Of a stretch of DNA of 64,000 nt, positions 41,981 to 51,835 are shown piece by piece (within the stretch, counting starts at the first letter, position 1; the number at the start of each line of letters is the position of its first letter). The stretch covers positions 92,678,578 to 92,742,577 of the forward strand of contig OX375879.1 in NCBI GenBank assembly GCA_947359465.1. The letters run 5' to 3'. A program made the translations under genes and the position numbers. The stretch comes from Metellina segmentata (taxonomy: Eukaryota > Arthropoda > Arachnida > Araneae > Tetragnathidae). The notes under the pieces are model-generated. The model worked only from the letters and a program-made list of their open reading frames with translations. It ran no database searches and had not been told where the DNA came from.

Positions 41981-42137
41981 GTAATTGTGGTAATTTTTTG
42001 TTAACGTCGTACTAGAGCAACACTACGGGCTTTTAACGACGGTCCGGAATTAATCCCTTAAGGGAAAGATCTGAGGACGACACCACGCAATTTTGAACCA
42101 CGTTCAGATGACGAGGCAACATCTGAGCTAATAACTT
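41981..42137 (-). mobile_element. SINE-1 3' half
   Basis: GGTAATTGTGGTAATTTTTT, GTACTAGAGCAACACTACGG, TTAATCCCTTAAGGGAAAGA, GAACCACGTTCAGATGACGA, ending at ACATCTGAGCT. This ends at the same body point as the 25835 copy (CCTGAGCT). Confidence 0.8.
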
Positions 42138-42414
42138 TTTGAAAAATACCTGTACATTTTGAAGTAAGGTTCATTTTATGCTTTAAACTTCAATGTCTCG
42201 ATGCCTCATCTCTTCAATGTCTCTCCTGGAGTGGTTAAAAGTGTCTTCATAACCTGTGTAAAAAAGTTCAAATCATTTCACATAAACGATTCTGAAAAAT
42301 GTTCCTGAAAATTGACTAGTTCAACATTGCGGAGATAGGACTGCACCGGTCTCCTTAAAAAGACGTTTGTTGACTCTCCCATATAGGTTTTTAGCTGATA
42401 AGTTAAAACAGTAT

Positions 42415-42800
42415 AGGTAGGTATTTAATTAACGTTGGAATTGACTGTGCTCGGGATCAATCCCGAATTGAAAGACCCGAGGACAACACCCTGTAAATTT
42501 GAGCCACGGTCAAATGACGAGGTCAAGCTTGAACTGGCACCCCACTCTCGAAACTTCTACTAGGATCTACCCCTTCTTTGTTAATCCCGGACCGTCGCCA
42601 ATAACCCATTGTGTTGCTCCCGTGCGACGTTAATTAAATACCTACCTATCCAACATACTTTCACACCACCCCAACGTGAGAATATTTGAGGCCACAACAG
42701 ATTTAACGTGTACCAGCCCCTTTTATACACGATGCTCTTTTGGTTTTATTCGAATTCTCAATCCGGTTGTTTGTTACTCTTCCAACCGGACCGCCCCGCA
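42415..42800 (-). mobile_element. SINE-1, head type B, with a nested SINE-1 fragment
   Basis: Outer minus copy: GGTAGGTATTTAATTAACGT ... GAAACTTCTAC, then interrupted, resuming CTTTCACACCACCCCAACGT ... CAGCCCCTTTTATACACGAT and the head to TACTCTTCCAACCGGACC. The interruption (about 42561-42653) is a plus-strand SINE-1 3' end. Confidence 0.8.
42561..42653 (+). mobile_element. SINE-1 3' fragment nested inside another SINE-1
   Basis: TTAATCCCGGACCGTCGCCA, ATAACCCATTGTGTTGCTCC, GACGTTAATTAAATACCTAC: sense-orientation 3' end within an antisense copy, splitting its CTTCCACACCA motif region. Confidence 0.8.
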
Positions 42801-42825
42801 CGGGAGCAACACAAGACGAAAAGGT

Positions 42826-42980
42826 AGGAACGTTTTCTAATTAACGTTACCCTGGAGCAACACAATGGAGTATTGGCGAAGGTTAGGCATCAACCCCCGA
42901 TGGAAAAGATCTAAGGATAACACCACGTAATTTTGATCCACGGTCAGATGACGAGGCAACATCTGATCTGGCACCCCAAG
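42826..42980 (-). mobile_element. SINE-1 3' half
   Basis: GGTAGGAACGTTTTCTAATT, CCTGGAGCAACACAATGGAG, GATCCACGGTCAGATGACGA, ATCTGATCTGGCACCCC. Confidence 0.8.
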
Positions 42981-43048
42981 CTGATTATTTTTTGGGAAAA
43001 ATTGTCCTCCGCGCGGCACATATTTCGTTTCTTTCCCAAGCGGAAAGC

Positions 43049-43239
43049 TCACGTTGGGTTGGTGTGGAAGTTTGGAGAGTGGGGTGCCAGCTCAGGTGTT
43101 GCTTCGTCATCTGACCGTGGTTCAAAATTACGAAGTATTGTCCTCGGATCTTTCCCTTAAGGGACTGATCCCGGACCGTCGTCAATAGCCCGTTGTGTTG
43201 CTCTAGTACGACGTAAACTAAAAATTACCAAATTACTTA
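43049..43239 (+). mobile_element. SINE-1, 5'-truncated, TSD of 13-14 bp
   Basis: Starts in the body at TCACGTTGGGTTGGTGTGGA and ends in AAAAATTACCAAATTACTTA. Flanked by CCCAAGCGGAAAGC at 43035-43048 and 43240-43253. The second flank is also the left flank of the next copy. Confidence 0.9.
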
Positions 43240-43253
43240 CCCAAGCGGAAAGC

Positions 43254-43576
43254 CGGTATAGTGGCTAAGGTGTTAGCCTCTAGAGCGGAAGGTTCCTGGT
43301 TCGAATCCGGGTCCGGGCATGGATGTTTGTAAACGTATGGTGTAGAGGCGGCTGGTGCACCTTAAATCTGTCGTGGCCGAAAGTCCTCACGTTGGGTTGC
43401 CGTGGAAGTTTGGAGAGTGGGGTGCCAGCACAGGTGTTGCTTCGTCATCTGACCGTGGTTCAAAATTACGAGGTGTTGTCCTCGAATCTTTCCCTTAAGG
43501 GACTGATTCCGGACCGTCGTCAATAGCCCGTTGTGTTGCTCTAGTACGACGTTAACTAAAATTACCATTACCATTA
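43254..43576 (+). mobile_element. SINE-1, head type A, nearly full length, sharing TSDs with neighbours
   Basis: Starts at CGGTATAGTGGCTAAGGTGT (about 10 bp short of the full head), B box GGTTCGAATCC, body, tail ATTACCATTA. Flanked by CCCAAGCGGAAAGC at 43240-43253 and 43577-43590. A 67-codon reading frame in it occurs in all copies and is not credited as a gene. Confidence 0.92.
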
Positions 43577-43590
43577 CCCAAGCGGAAAGC

Positions 43591-43915
43591 CGACCAACCG
43601 GTATAGTGGTTAAGGTGTTAGCCTCTTGATCGGAAGGTTCCTGGTTCGAATCCGGGTCCGGGCATGGATGTTTGTAAACGTATGGTGTAGAGGCGGCTGG
43701 TGCACCTTAAATCTGTCGTGGCCGAAAGTCCTCACGTTGGGTGGGCGTGGAAGTTTGGAGAGTGGGGTGCCAGTTCAGGTGTTGCTTCGTCATCTGACCG
43801 TGGTTCAAAATTACGAGGTGTTGTCCTCGGATCTTTCCCTTAAGGGATTGATCCCGGACCGTCGTCAATAGCCCGTTGTGTTGCTCTAGTACGACGTTAA
43901 CTAAAAAGTTACCAA
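43591..43915 (+). mobile_element. SINE-1, full length, head type A
   Basis: Starts CGACCAACCGGTATAGTGGT directly after a third CCCAAGCGGAAAGC; ends GACGTTAACTAAAAAGTTAC. Highly similar to the neighbouring copy. No CCCAAGCGGAAAGC follows it on the right. Confidence 0.92.
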
Positions 43916-43988
43916 TTACTGTTCAGATTTTATGTCGCAAAGGTCATATTTGGCCAAGCTGGGTCAAACTTTAGACGAACATCGAAGA

Positions 43989-44075
43989 TAGGTGGTTGAA
44001 TTTACGTAAATACTGGAGCAATACTACGGTTTATTAACGACCGTACGGAATCAAACCCGAAGGGAGACTGGAGGA
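43989..44075 (-). mobile_element. SINE-1 3' fragment, diverged
   Basis: ATAGGTGGTTGAATTTACGT, ACTGGAGCAATACTACGGTT, GAATCAAACCCGAAGGGAGA, followed by unrelated sequence with AGGGAGGAATTGAACTTGCA (a tRNA-like B-box complement, possibly another SINE head). Confidence 0.6.
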
Positions 44076-44182
44076 ATCGAAACATCCAGGGAGGAATTGA
44101 ACTTGCACCTACTACAACCCGCAGTTACTTGAGCTCTAGGCAAACCACAGAGCAAAAATGCGCTTCTACTGTATATGGTTAA

Positions 44183-44480
44183 TAGGTAGTTAAATTTAAG
44201 TCTTACTAATACAATTTTAAAGGCTATTGGCGACGGCGGAGTATTCATCCTGAAGTGAAAGATTCGAGGACATCATAATTTAATTTCGAACCTTGGTTGG
44301 ATGAAGTGATCAAAATCTGAGCTCACACTCCACTCTCCAAAGTTCAACAATGCGCAAATATGAGGCCATAACATATTTTAACCACCCCTCTTTTAACACA
44401 TGGTCTTTGGTTGGATTGGAACTCGCAACTCTCCGGTTAGTAGTCCGTTACTGTTCCTACTAGGCTACCATGGCCCCTAT
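44183..44480 (-). mobile_element. SINE-1, head type B
   Basis: AATAGGTAGTTAAATTTAAG, GGCTATTGGCGACGGCGGAG, CACTCTCCAAAGTTCAACAA, CATGGTCTTTGGTTGGATTG, then the head: CTCGCAACTCTCCGGTTAGT and CTACTAGGCTACCATGGCCC. Confidence 0.82.
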
Positions 44481-44725
44481 TTCAACGGAGATATCCGAGG
44501 ACAACACAACGCTATTTTGAACCACGGTCAGATGACGAGGAGACATATGATTAGACACCCCAGTCTTCAAACTTTCACACCACATCAACGTGAGGACATT
44601 TGAGACAGCGACACATTAACGTGCACCAGTCCCCTTTGTACACGGTGGTGTGTGGTTGGATTCAAACTCGCAACCCTTTGTTAACAAATCCGTCACTCTT
44701 GGAACCAACAATGCTCCCGTCTAAA
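44481..44725 (-). mobile_element. SINE-1, head type B, abutting the previous copy
   Basis: AACGGAGATATCCGAGGACA, TTTGAACCACGGTCAGATGA, ACGTGAGGACATTTGAGACA, ACGGTGGTGTGTGGTTGGAT, head to CTCTTGGAACCAACAATGCT. It lacks the last 3' bases, so it was probably joined by recombination. Confidence 0.8.
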
Positions 44726-44932
44726 ACGCTAACTAGATCATCAGTAGTATCAGAGAGTTATAAGCATATCGCTTAAGGCCCTTTAATTATCGTTATTAGA
44801 TGCTAATTCAGTAAGCTAAACTGTCATTTATTATGTTAAATACATTTATGCGACTGGAGTGTCATATCTTTAAGTCTTAACGATTTGAATTCATTAATCT
44901 ATGCGTTTCTCTTTTTGTTTCCAAATCAAATC

Positions 44933-45272
44933 GCCGACCAACCGGTATAGTGGTTAAGGTGTTAGCCTCTAGATCGGAAGGTTCCTGGTTCGAATCCGGG
45001 TCCGGGCATGGATGTTTGTAAACGTATGGTGTAGAGGCGGCTGGTGCACCTTAAATCTGTCGTGGCCGAAAGTCCTCACGTTGGGTTGGCGTGGAAGTTT
45101 GGAGAGTGGGGTGCCAGCTCAGGTGTTGCTTCGTCATCTGACCGTGGTTCAAAATTACGAGGTGTTGTCCTCGAATCTTTCCCTTAAGGGACTGATTCCG
45201 GACCGTCGTCAATAGCCCGTTGTGTTGCTCTAGTAGGACGTTAACTAAAAATTACCATTACCATTACCATTA
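44933..45272 (+). mobile_element. SINE-1 type copy: full length, head A, perfect 12-bp TSD
   Basis: 340-bp reference copy. Flanked by CCAAATCAAATC at 44921-44932 and 45273-45284. Head GCCGACCAACCGGTATAGTG ... GGTTCCTGGTTCGAATCCGG (Pol III A- and B-box positions, T-arm CCTGG/CCGGG pairs). Linker GTGTAGAGGCGGCTGGTGCA. Body CTCACGTTGGGTTGGCGTGG ... CAATAGCCCGTTGTGTTGCT. Tail (ATTACC)n. The perfect TSD suggests a recent insertion; it sits about 0.5 kb upstream of the NKCC exon. Confidence 0.95.
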
Positions 45273-45529
45273 CCAAATCAAATCAGTTGAGAGGAAAATT
45301 ATTCGTTGAATTGTTCTGCATATTAATTTTGCGTGATTCATCCTTTTTTTTAAATCATTACCTGAAACTAAGAAAAGATCTGACATTAAAGTCACGATAG
45401 ATTCACTTATTAAGAATATATAAAATCAAATATCAGACGTGGAAGTCATTCTAGTCTTAAAAAAATAAAAACTATGAATTGCTATATTGTAATTATATAT
45501 TGAATAATAAAAATACATTTTCTCTGAGG

Positions 45530-45571
45530 TAGGTATTTTAATTGACGTCGTATTGGAGCTCAACACAATTT
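45530..45571 (-). mobile_element. SINE-1 terminal fragment
   Basis: AGGTAGGTATTTTAATTGAC, GTCGTATTGGAGCTCAACAC: only the final 40 bp, lying at the edge of the NKCC promoter region. Confidence 0.7.
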
Positions 45572-45589
45572 TCTAACATAATTTCTTTG

Positions 45590-45792
45590 TTTTTGCTTCG
45601 AAGATTAGTTCTGTTCTGCTACAGATAGCGGCGCTGCGTTCGCAAAGCATGATGTCAGTTAAAAGCGAACTGAGCTGAATTCAACTGAAACACGTTGTGC
45701 GCATAAATGCTGCTCGGTTTCTCATCTCGTCAAACGTTCTGTTGTGGCGGAAACTCGAAAGTAACGCCGGGTGAAGATCGCGCACCGCACGA
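45590..45792 (+). promoter_or_regulatory. Putative core promoter / 5' leader of the NKCC gene
   Basis: Stretch richer in CpG than its surroundings, directly upstream of the NKCC start. A TCAGTT at 45655-45660 resembles the arthropod initiator; no TATA box stands at the right distance. The leader has an in-frame stop at 45772-45774. Assigned by position and composition only. Confidence 0.3.
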
Positions 45793-46182
45793 ATGGCTGA
45801 CACCGGTGACATGGAAACTGAGTTGATGGCACAAGGCGACGATTGGATCGAGATGGGGCGCAAAGCGTCTTTGACAGATCCCAAACAATCTCGATTTCAG
45901 GTAGCAAAAGTGGATTTTGCTTCTGACACGCCAAAATGTAAGTTTGCAGGCGATGCTGATGAGGCGGAGAAGCAGCCTTTGACAGATCAAAACCAAATGT
46001 CATCGGGCGGTGAGGCTCGAACTTACGATACTCACAATGTCCGAAGTTTGAGACATTATACCAGGGAAGCCCTGCCACGAGTTGATCACTACAGAAATGT
46101 CATGTCAATACATGGTCAGTTGAATCGTCCAACCCTTGATGAACTACATGATCCGTCCTTAAGCATGTCACCTGATCACAAG
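45793..46182 (+). CDS. SLC12A2: SLC12A2/NKCC-type Na-K-2Cl cotransporter, first coding exon (partial gene)
   Basis: 130 codons ending in phase 0 at AAG|GTAAGT. The product is the cytoplasmic N-terminus of a cation-chloride cotransporter, which in this family imports Na, K and Cl across the plasma membrane. RFQV (34-37) is an RFx[V/I] docking site for SPAK/OSR1 kinases, placed as in NKCC proteins. HYTREALPRVDHYRN (88-102) matches the NKCC phosphoregulatory segment; T90 aligns with the key activating Thr (human NKCC1 T217), a Ser (S85) sits where T212 would be, and the position of T230 is Val. NRPTLDELHD (111-120) is the conserved tail before the first transmembrane segment. The ATG is supported by an in-frame TGA at 45772-45774. 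No downstream exon with the APA/transmembrane domain was recognised up to 64000, so intron 1 is at least 17.8 kb. NKCC1 versus NKCC2 versus insect-type NKCC cannot be decided from this exon. Confidence 0.9.
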
Positions 46183-46355
46183 GTAAGTCTTTTCATTTGA
46201 TTTTCTGAATCTTTTAACATCATTATTCAGAAAAATTCTCTGTCCCGCAGTTAGTCTATCCAATAGTTATTTGAATAAGATGATCGCCGCAAATGTGAAT
46301 AAATATTAAATTATTTTAAACTCGAAGGAAGCAATTTGTTTATGTATTTAACAGG

Positions 46356-46565
46356 AGGGGCCGTCGTTGCTCAAAGGGTTTGTCCACTGCACCTAGTTGT
46401 AGGCGGCGCAAGTTCGATTCCTCTCTAAGTGTATTTCTCTCTTCTGTGCTAGTAAACTATACATTGTGCGAATATATATTAATTGACGCCATCTGGCAAG
46501 CCACATGGCCCTTGCGCCATATAACCTAACTAAACATTTAGCAGGAAATGTGGAATTGGGTTTAA
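46356..46565 (+). mobile_element. SINE-2 copy
   Basis: Head GGGGCCGTCGTTGCTCAAAG, GGCGCAAGTTCGATTCCTC (B box). Body GTATTTCTCTCTTCTGTGCT and GACGCCATCTGGCAAGCC, CCCTTGCGCCATATAACCTA. First repeat inside NKCC intron 1. Confidence 0.75.
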
Positions 46566-48347
46566 TACCCTGGGCCAAAACGATGTGTTTAATTTGAAGC
46601 AGCTTTGTAGTCTGTTCATGAGGAGAGTTTCCTGCCTTCAGTATGCATACATTAGCATTTAAAACTTTGAATGAATTAGATCTGTATTGTCAATTTATCC
46701 TAATTTTTTTAATGATACTGCATCCTTATTTAAAATGCTGATAAGCATTGCTAGAATTTTAATTTAGCCAGTAAGAGTATTGTATAATTTTACTATACAA
46801 TGCAACATGCACTTATAATATCTTGTGAATATTTATTTACACCCATATCATTTCAGTCTTCATATGTATAATTTTCTCATTAATTCAATTAAATAAAATT
46901 CCCCATTAAACAATTCTAAAGTGATATTTTGACAAACTGGTCATGCCTTCCTTTTTCTAAGTAGTCAGAATGAGAGTGAAAATGTTTTTCTGGGGCATCA
47001 ATGATGGTAATTTCTTTGAAATTGTGAACTCGTACAACACGGCAAATTATCTTCTGCTGGTATAAAATATAGCTAATTCGAATTTGCCTAACGAATATAA
47101 ATTGTTGCTCACTTGGTTTTTTACCGCCATAAGCATCCTTTAAATTATCACTGAAATAACTTCTGTATTTAATACTGAAGTGTTTAGCACATTTTGAAAG
47201 TAAATGCAATAAAAGACGAGGATTTTAAGATTATAGATTATATAAAATTAAAATAAACCCAGTCAGTCTTGTGGGTTTGAGTCTATTCTTATAAATAAGA
47301 TGATAGGTTTGAATGTATAAGCAAAGCACACTTCAACAACTAGTACCTTTAGTGCAGATTCTGGTTCTATGTTTATCGTTCAGTGCTGTAAGCAATAGCA
47401 GTGATTATGTGTTAGTGGCGAAAACCACCCAGTGATCTACATTCATGCTTTTGCAAATGGCATCTCTCATGACCTTGTCAGAGCTGCACTATATTAATTT
47501 TGGATGTATTTTTATTTAAATAACTGATTTTGCGTGAGTTATTTTTGTTGCAAAAATTAAATTTTGCAAAGCAGTATTCCTCAAATTTCATTCTGCATTA
47601 CTGTTATTCAATCTCTATTTCAAGTGATAAGGTGTTCTATTAAAAAGTTCTAAATAAATGAATTCCATTAATTTAATATTAACGAAATTGAACCTAATTT
47701 TTATCTTCTGTCATGAGATATGATCAATAAAATTTGAATTTATAAAAGTTACAACCATATTTATTAAATATCTATTAACTCTAGATGCATTGTTATCGTC
47801 ACTGTCTATTCCTTCGATACAAGACATAACTATCACCTTAACTTTGCAGTTTATTTGTGACATAGTTTAGAAATATTTGTAATATGTATTTAAAGGGATT
47901 TTTATTCTTGGGGGAGCTGTATTTACACTCCAAGCTAAACCATTTGATTTAATAGCCATTGCTAAAATTAATATGTATGAACGAATATCAATACGAATGT
48001 AATTAAATTGGTGCATATGTAACGATGTTGAGTGAAATTTTTGTGTTCTACACAATATGTAACAACGTATAAATTGTTTACTACTCTTGGAACTTCTAAG
48101 AGTTTTTTTCTTGGGAATAAATTACAAAAGGATCACCTTTTTCATTTGGGCCTTTAATGAATACAAAGTAATGCAAAATTGTTTTGGCATCTCATTTTTT
48201 AAATAGAAAATACCAGCATGAAATTTAGATAATCAGTAGTCCTGTTTAGAACATTTTTCATGCTTCAAAAGTTATGAAAGTAATTCTGCAATACTTCATA
48301 TTGAGAGCAGGCCCCAAATTAAATATGTGTTAAACAAAGGGGGGGGG
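46566..48347. other. NKCC intron 1 sequence, nothing recognised
   Basis: AT-rich. A minus-strand open stretch at 46916-47209 reads protein-like (HLLSKCAKHFSIKYR...) but lacks ATG and recognised similarity. G run at about 48341-48350. Confidence 0.4.
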
Positions 48348-48555
48348 GGGTGCATGTTAAATCTCATGGCCTCGAATATTGGCATGGTGTGGAAGTTTGG
48401 AGAATGGGAGTACCAACTTAGGTGTTGCCTTGTCTGCTGACCATGATACAAAATTTTGTAGTGTTGTCCTTGACTTTGGGGATTGATCCTGGACTGTCAT
48501 CAATAGCACATTGTGTTGCTCTAGTACAACATTAATTAAAATACTTGCCTACAAA
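48348..48555 (+). mobile_element. SINE-1 body, 5'-truncated, diverged
   Basis: GTGCATGTTAAATCTCATGG, GTGTGGAAGTTTGGAGAATG, GGGATTGATCCTGGACTGTC, TAGTACAACATTAATTAAAA. CpG positions have mostly become TpG/CpA, as in an old methylated copy. Confidence 0.75.
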
Positions 48556-50726
48556 AAAAAATTTCGCACCACCGGTTATGGGTTAAAATTGGAACTTGTT
48601 TAAACCACTTGAGAACCAAATGAGAACATTACTTTGGCATAATATTTGTTGTGCCAAATATTTACTCTATTTTTTGAATAACTTTGCTAATTCCTATATC
48701 GAATTTTAATCTTTCCAAAATTTATACTCCTATGTTTCCTAACACATTTATTTTTAGGGTTAGAAATTAATTAAAATCATAATCATGTTAATAAAAAACA
48801 TGATTTAAATAAAATCCAATTTTTATAACTAAAAAATGATTTTTCATACCCTGTTGTATATTGATGCTGTTTGCTAGTTCTTAAACATTTACAATTGGTT
48901 CACACACAAAATTTAAGTTAAAGTGTGATTTAATCAAATATTTTGATGCAATAGTCTGTTTTCTCTAAGGTTCTTACTTACATGCTTATGGGATCTAGGG
49001 TCTTGGTACATATTTGTTTCTTGTATATCTATAATCTAAAATTTTTTTTCGCTGACTGTTTCATTACAAAATTTTTATTGCATAAAACTAATGTATTAAG
49101 CAATACTTTCTTTCAGTGTAGTTGTATAATTGCAAATACTCTTCCTGATTGGTGCTAAAAGTTTAGTTGCAAATCCATTTTGTAATAAGATTGAGATGCT
49201 AAATATGTTTTTTTTTTTTTTGGGAGTGGGGCATTGCATACACTTATTCATGGCTAGAAATTATTTTTTAAATTAGGAATGGTTAAATATTATTTTTAAG
49301 TATCATGATTCATTTCTTTCTCATTGATTATGCTGATTGGAGGTGAGAATAATATTCATGCCTCGTTTCTTTCAAAATTCGCTTTCATAAATAAGTCAAA
49401 AATTTCTAGGCAGGATCTAATTTTAAAATTCCATTCACATTTCAATAATCTTGTTTTTTTCGCGGGGTCATTAAAATAAAGAATAAATTGAAATGAAATT
49501 TTGATATTGTTTGTTACAAAATTAGTTTTCATATTTCGTGGGTAGTACTAGTTCAAAATTTTTTTGTTGCAAAATAAAATTAGACTACTTTTCTAAGACA
49601 TTTCTGAAACTGATTTCTAAAAGAGATTGTGTGTGTGTTCGATTTCATCGATGAGATTGCACCGCGTATCTTAAGAAAGTGTTAATTCATTTTGACTGTC
49701 ACCAAAAGAGATTTTCACCCGAACAAATATTGATTTAACCACTGCCTTTATGTGCCCAAGATAGTTTATCTTGTCGGCTTCCTAATAAAGCTTTCTATCT
49801 CAATGACAAGTCAAACATCCATCATTTAACGGAAAGAGTGAATGGGTGTTTACTTAGAAGCGCAGTGTTTTTGGTTCCAACTCGACGACCGTCGTTTTAG
49901 TTCGTGGATGAAGTGATTAAAAATTCAGTTTGGGGATTATAAGTAATTTTTCAATCTATCGTAGAATAAAAAAAATCTGTACGATTTGTTAAACACTCCC
50001 CCCCCCCTACTTGTCCTGTGTTTCGCCGTGTTTAAAACCGCGGCAAAAGGACAATGAATTCGTCAATCGCGAAGTTCCGAAACAAAGCATTATTTGATAT
50101 GAAATTGCTTTTTAACTGTTGCAGAAGGTACGTTATTACGTGCATTTCATACATAATTTTTAATCACAAAAATCGCGTCGCAAAATCTTTGTTTTTTCGT
50201 ATTCTCTCAATAAGGCACCGATAGTTGAAATTTTCTGAATTTCTCTTGACCTTGCCATGCAAATATTCACTTTTTGAATGTGGCGTAATTAAATTGTAAC
50301 TTGTGTTTGCTAAAGGTGATTATAAACGGGAGTTTTTTTTTATCTTTTTGATGTTCGCGAAACAATTCTAAATAAATTAGTTATAAACTAGCCATTTTGG
50401 CTCGAATTTAAAGCAATGTTCTAATTGGACCAAAAGAAGAATATATTTTCCATACAAAGCATATTCGTTTGGAAATATGATGTCCTGGCGACCGTGCTAA
50501 ATTTCTGGCACATTCCTACATTTTAATTTTATAGATTTATTAATCTGGTCTCGTACACATTCATAATCTTGAAATTTTTGATGAGAAAATGTTTAGCTCG
50601 TAACATTCACTATTTCAAATGCGTAAAAAAACATTGCACCTCACGGAAAAAGTTACCATTCAAAGAGCAATCCTAGTGTGACGAAAATTAATAAATACCC
50701 CATAGCAAAAAATATATGGTGTGTTG
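48556..50726. other. NKCC intron 1 sequence, nothing recognised
   Basis: AT-rich with short homopolymers. GTTTCGCCGTGTTTAAAACC then GCGGCAAAGGAACAATGA-like sequence near 50020-50060 and again near 51270-51320 shows a short dispersed repeat of unknown class. Confidence 0.4.
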
Positions 50727-50905
50727 ATGCTCACTGCGTTAGCCACCTGTGAATTGTAGGCGCGCAGATTCGATTCCTGTTACGTATTTCTTTTTTCTGT
50801 GTTAGCACAAATTTCCTTGTTTGCGAGTCTACTTGACATTGTCTTAAGTTTAGCGCAACTTGGCTCATTTTGCCTTTTGTTCCATAAAATCTAACCCAAC
50901 TAACA
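50727..50905 (+). mobile_element. SINE-2 copy
   Basis: GCTCACTGCGTTAGCCACCT, GGCGCGCAGATTCGATTCCT (B box), GTATTTCTTTTTTCTGTGTT, TTTAGCGCAACTTGGCTCAT, TAAAATCTAACCCAAC tail. Confidence 0.75.
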
Positions 50906-51607
50906 TGATGTATCATTACATAAAAGGACTAACAGATCGCTGAGACTTAATACCACTGTCCTATCCCAACGCGGTATGTGTTTTGAACAAAATTGAGGAA
51001 TGTGAGAAGCATTATTACTTTTTTTTTTGTTGTAAAATATTTCTTACCTCAATAAAAACTTAAGAGAGAATATCTTTGGCACGGCTGTTGGACATAAAAA
51101 TCCGCGGAGTAATTCTTTGTTTCAGTGTCGTACTTTGCATGAAAATCGTCGCTTACTTGTGATTTTCCAAGTTATTGTAATTCCTAGTGACGCAGGCATA
51201 CTTTTATGCTGTCGTTAAACTAATGATTTCTTTTTTACTGCTTCTTTGTTCTTCACATGCCCCCATTTTTCTTGTTTTTCGCTTTACTGTCCAAACCGCG
51301 GCAAAGGAACAATGAGGGTTCTTTTTGAAGTCAGCTGGCGGCGTGGAAATATATTGGATAGACTTATTTTCTGTTCTCTGCATTCACCTCTCCACATCAA
51401 GTGTTGCGAAATCTATATCAACAGAACTATAACAGAATAATTATCCTGACTGTTTCTATTGGTTCACTATTCCAACCTTTTAGTTTGTCGCTCTACGGCC
51501 GTTCTTTCCTACACGAGGGCCAGTTAGGCTAGTCATTTGGCTTAAAGTGGATTCCGAATATGGTACAAACATCCATACCGAGACATTCATGACAATGAAC
51601 CTCGAAA
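50906..51607. other. NKCC intron 1 sequence, nothing assigned
   Basis: Contains the second copy of the short GCGGCAAAGGAACAATGA-type repeat. No gene recognised. Confidence 0.4.
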
Positions 51608-51835
51608 GGGGTGGGTCGCCACGGGTTTTGCCCGCTGTATTAATAACCTACGGGTTATTGGCGGTGCAAGTGGGATTTCCCTTGGATGTATTTCTCTTCT
51701 GTATCAATAAACTGTGTTTATGGCCATTTGCTTCACGTTGTGCTTGGCCAAATATGGTCTAAACCAAACCTGGCCAAAACCAAATATGGCCATAAAACCA
51801 AACTACCATCGAACCCAGAGCCTCAATCTGTGGGT
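51608..51835 (+). mobile_element. SINE-2 copy
   Basis: GGGTCGCCACGGGTTTTGCC, GGCGGTGCAAGTGGGATTTC (mutated B box), GTATTTCTCTTCTGTATCAA, CACGTTGTGCTTGGCCAAAT, then a duplicated GGCCAAAACCAAATATGG tail. Confidence 0.7.

Noticed and set aside
43591..43665. Possible genuine tRNA gene
   Set aside because: A and B boxes are present but the acceptor and anticodon stems do not pair well and the segment continues into the SINE body with a TSD beyond.
43323..45215. Repeated 67-81-codon frame beginning MFVNVWCRGGWCTLNLSW
   Set aside because: Present in every head-A SINE-1 copy because the SINE body happens to be open; tRNA-derived SINEs do not encode proteins.
45722..46078. Antisense frames of 118 and 88 codons across the NKCC exon
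   Set aside because: Shadows of the real sense exon, with no family match.
46916..47209. 97-codon minus-strand frame in the NKCC intron
   Set aside because: Starts at TTG; protein-like composition and a faint FLYWCH-like feel, but no motif could be confirmed.
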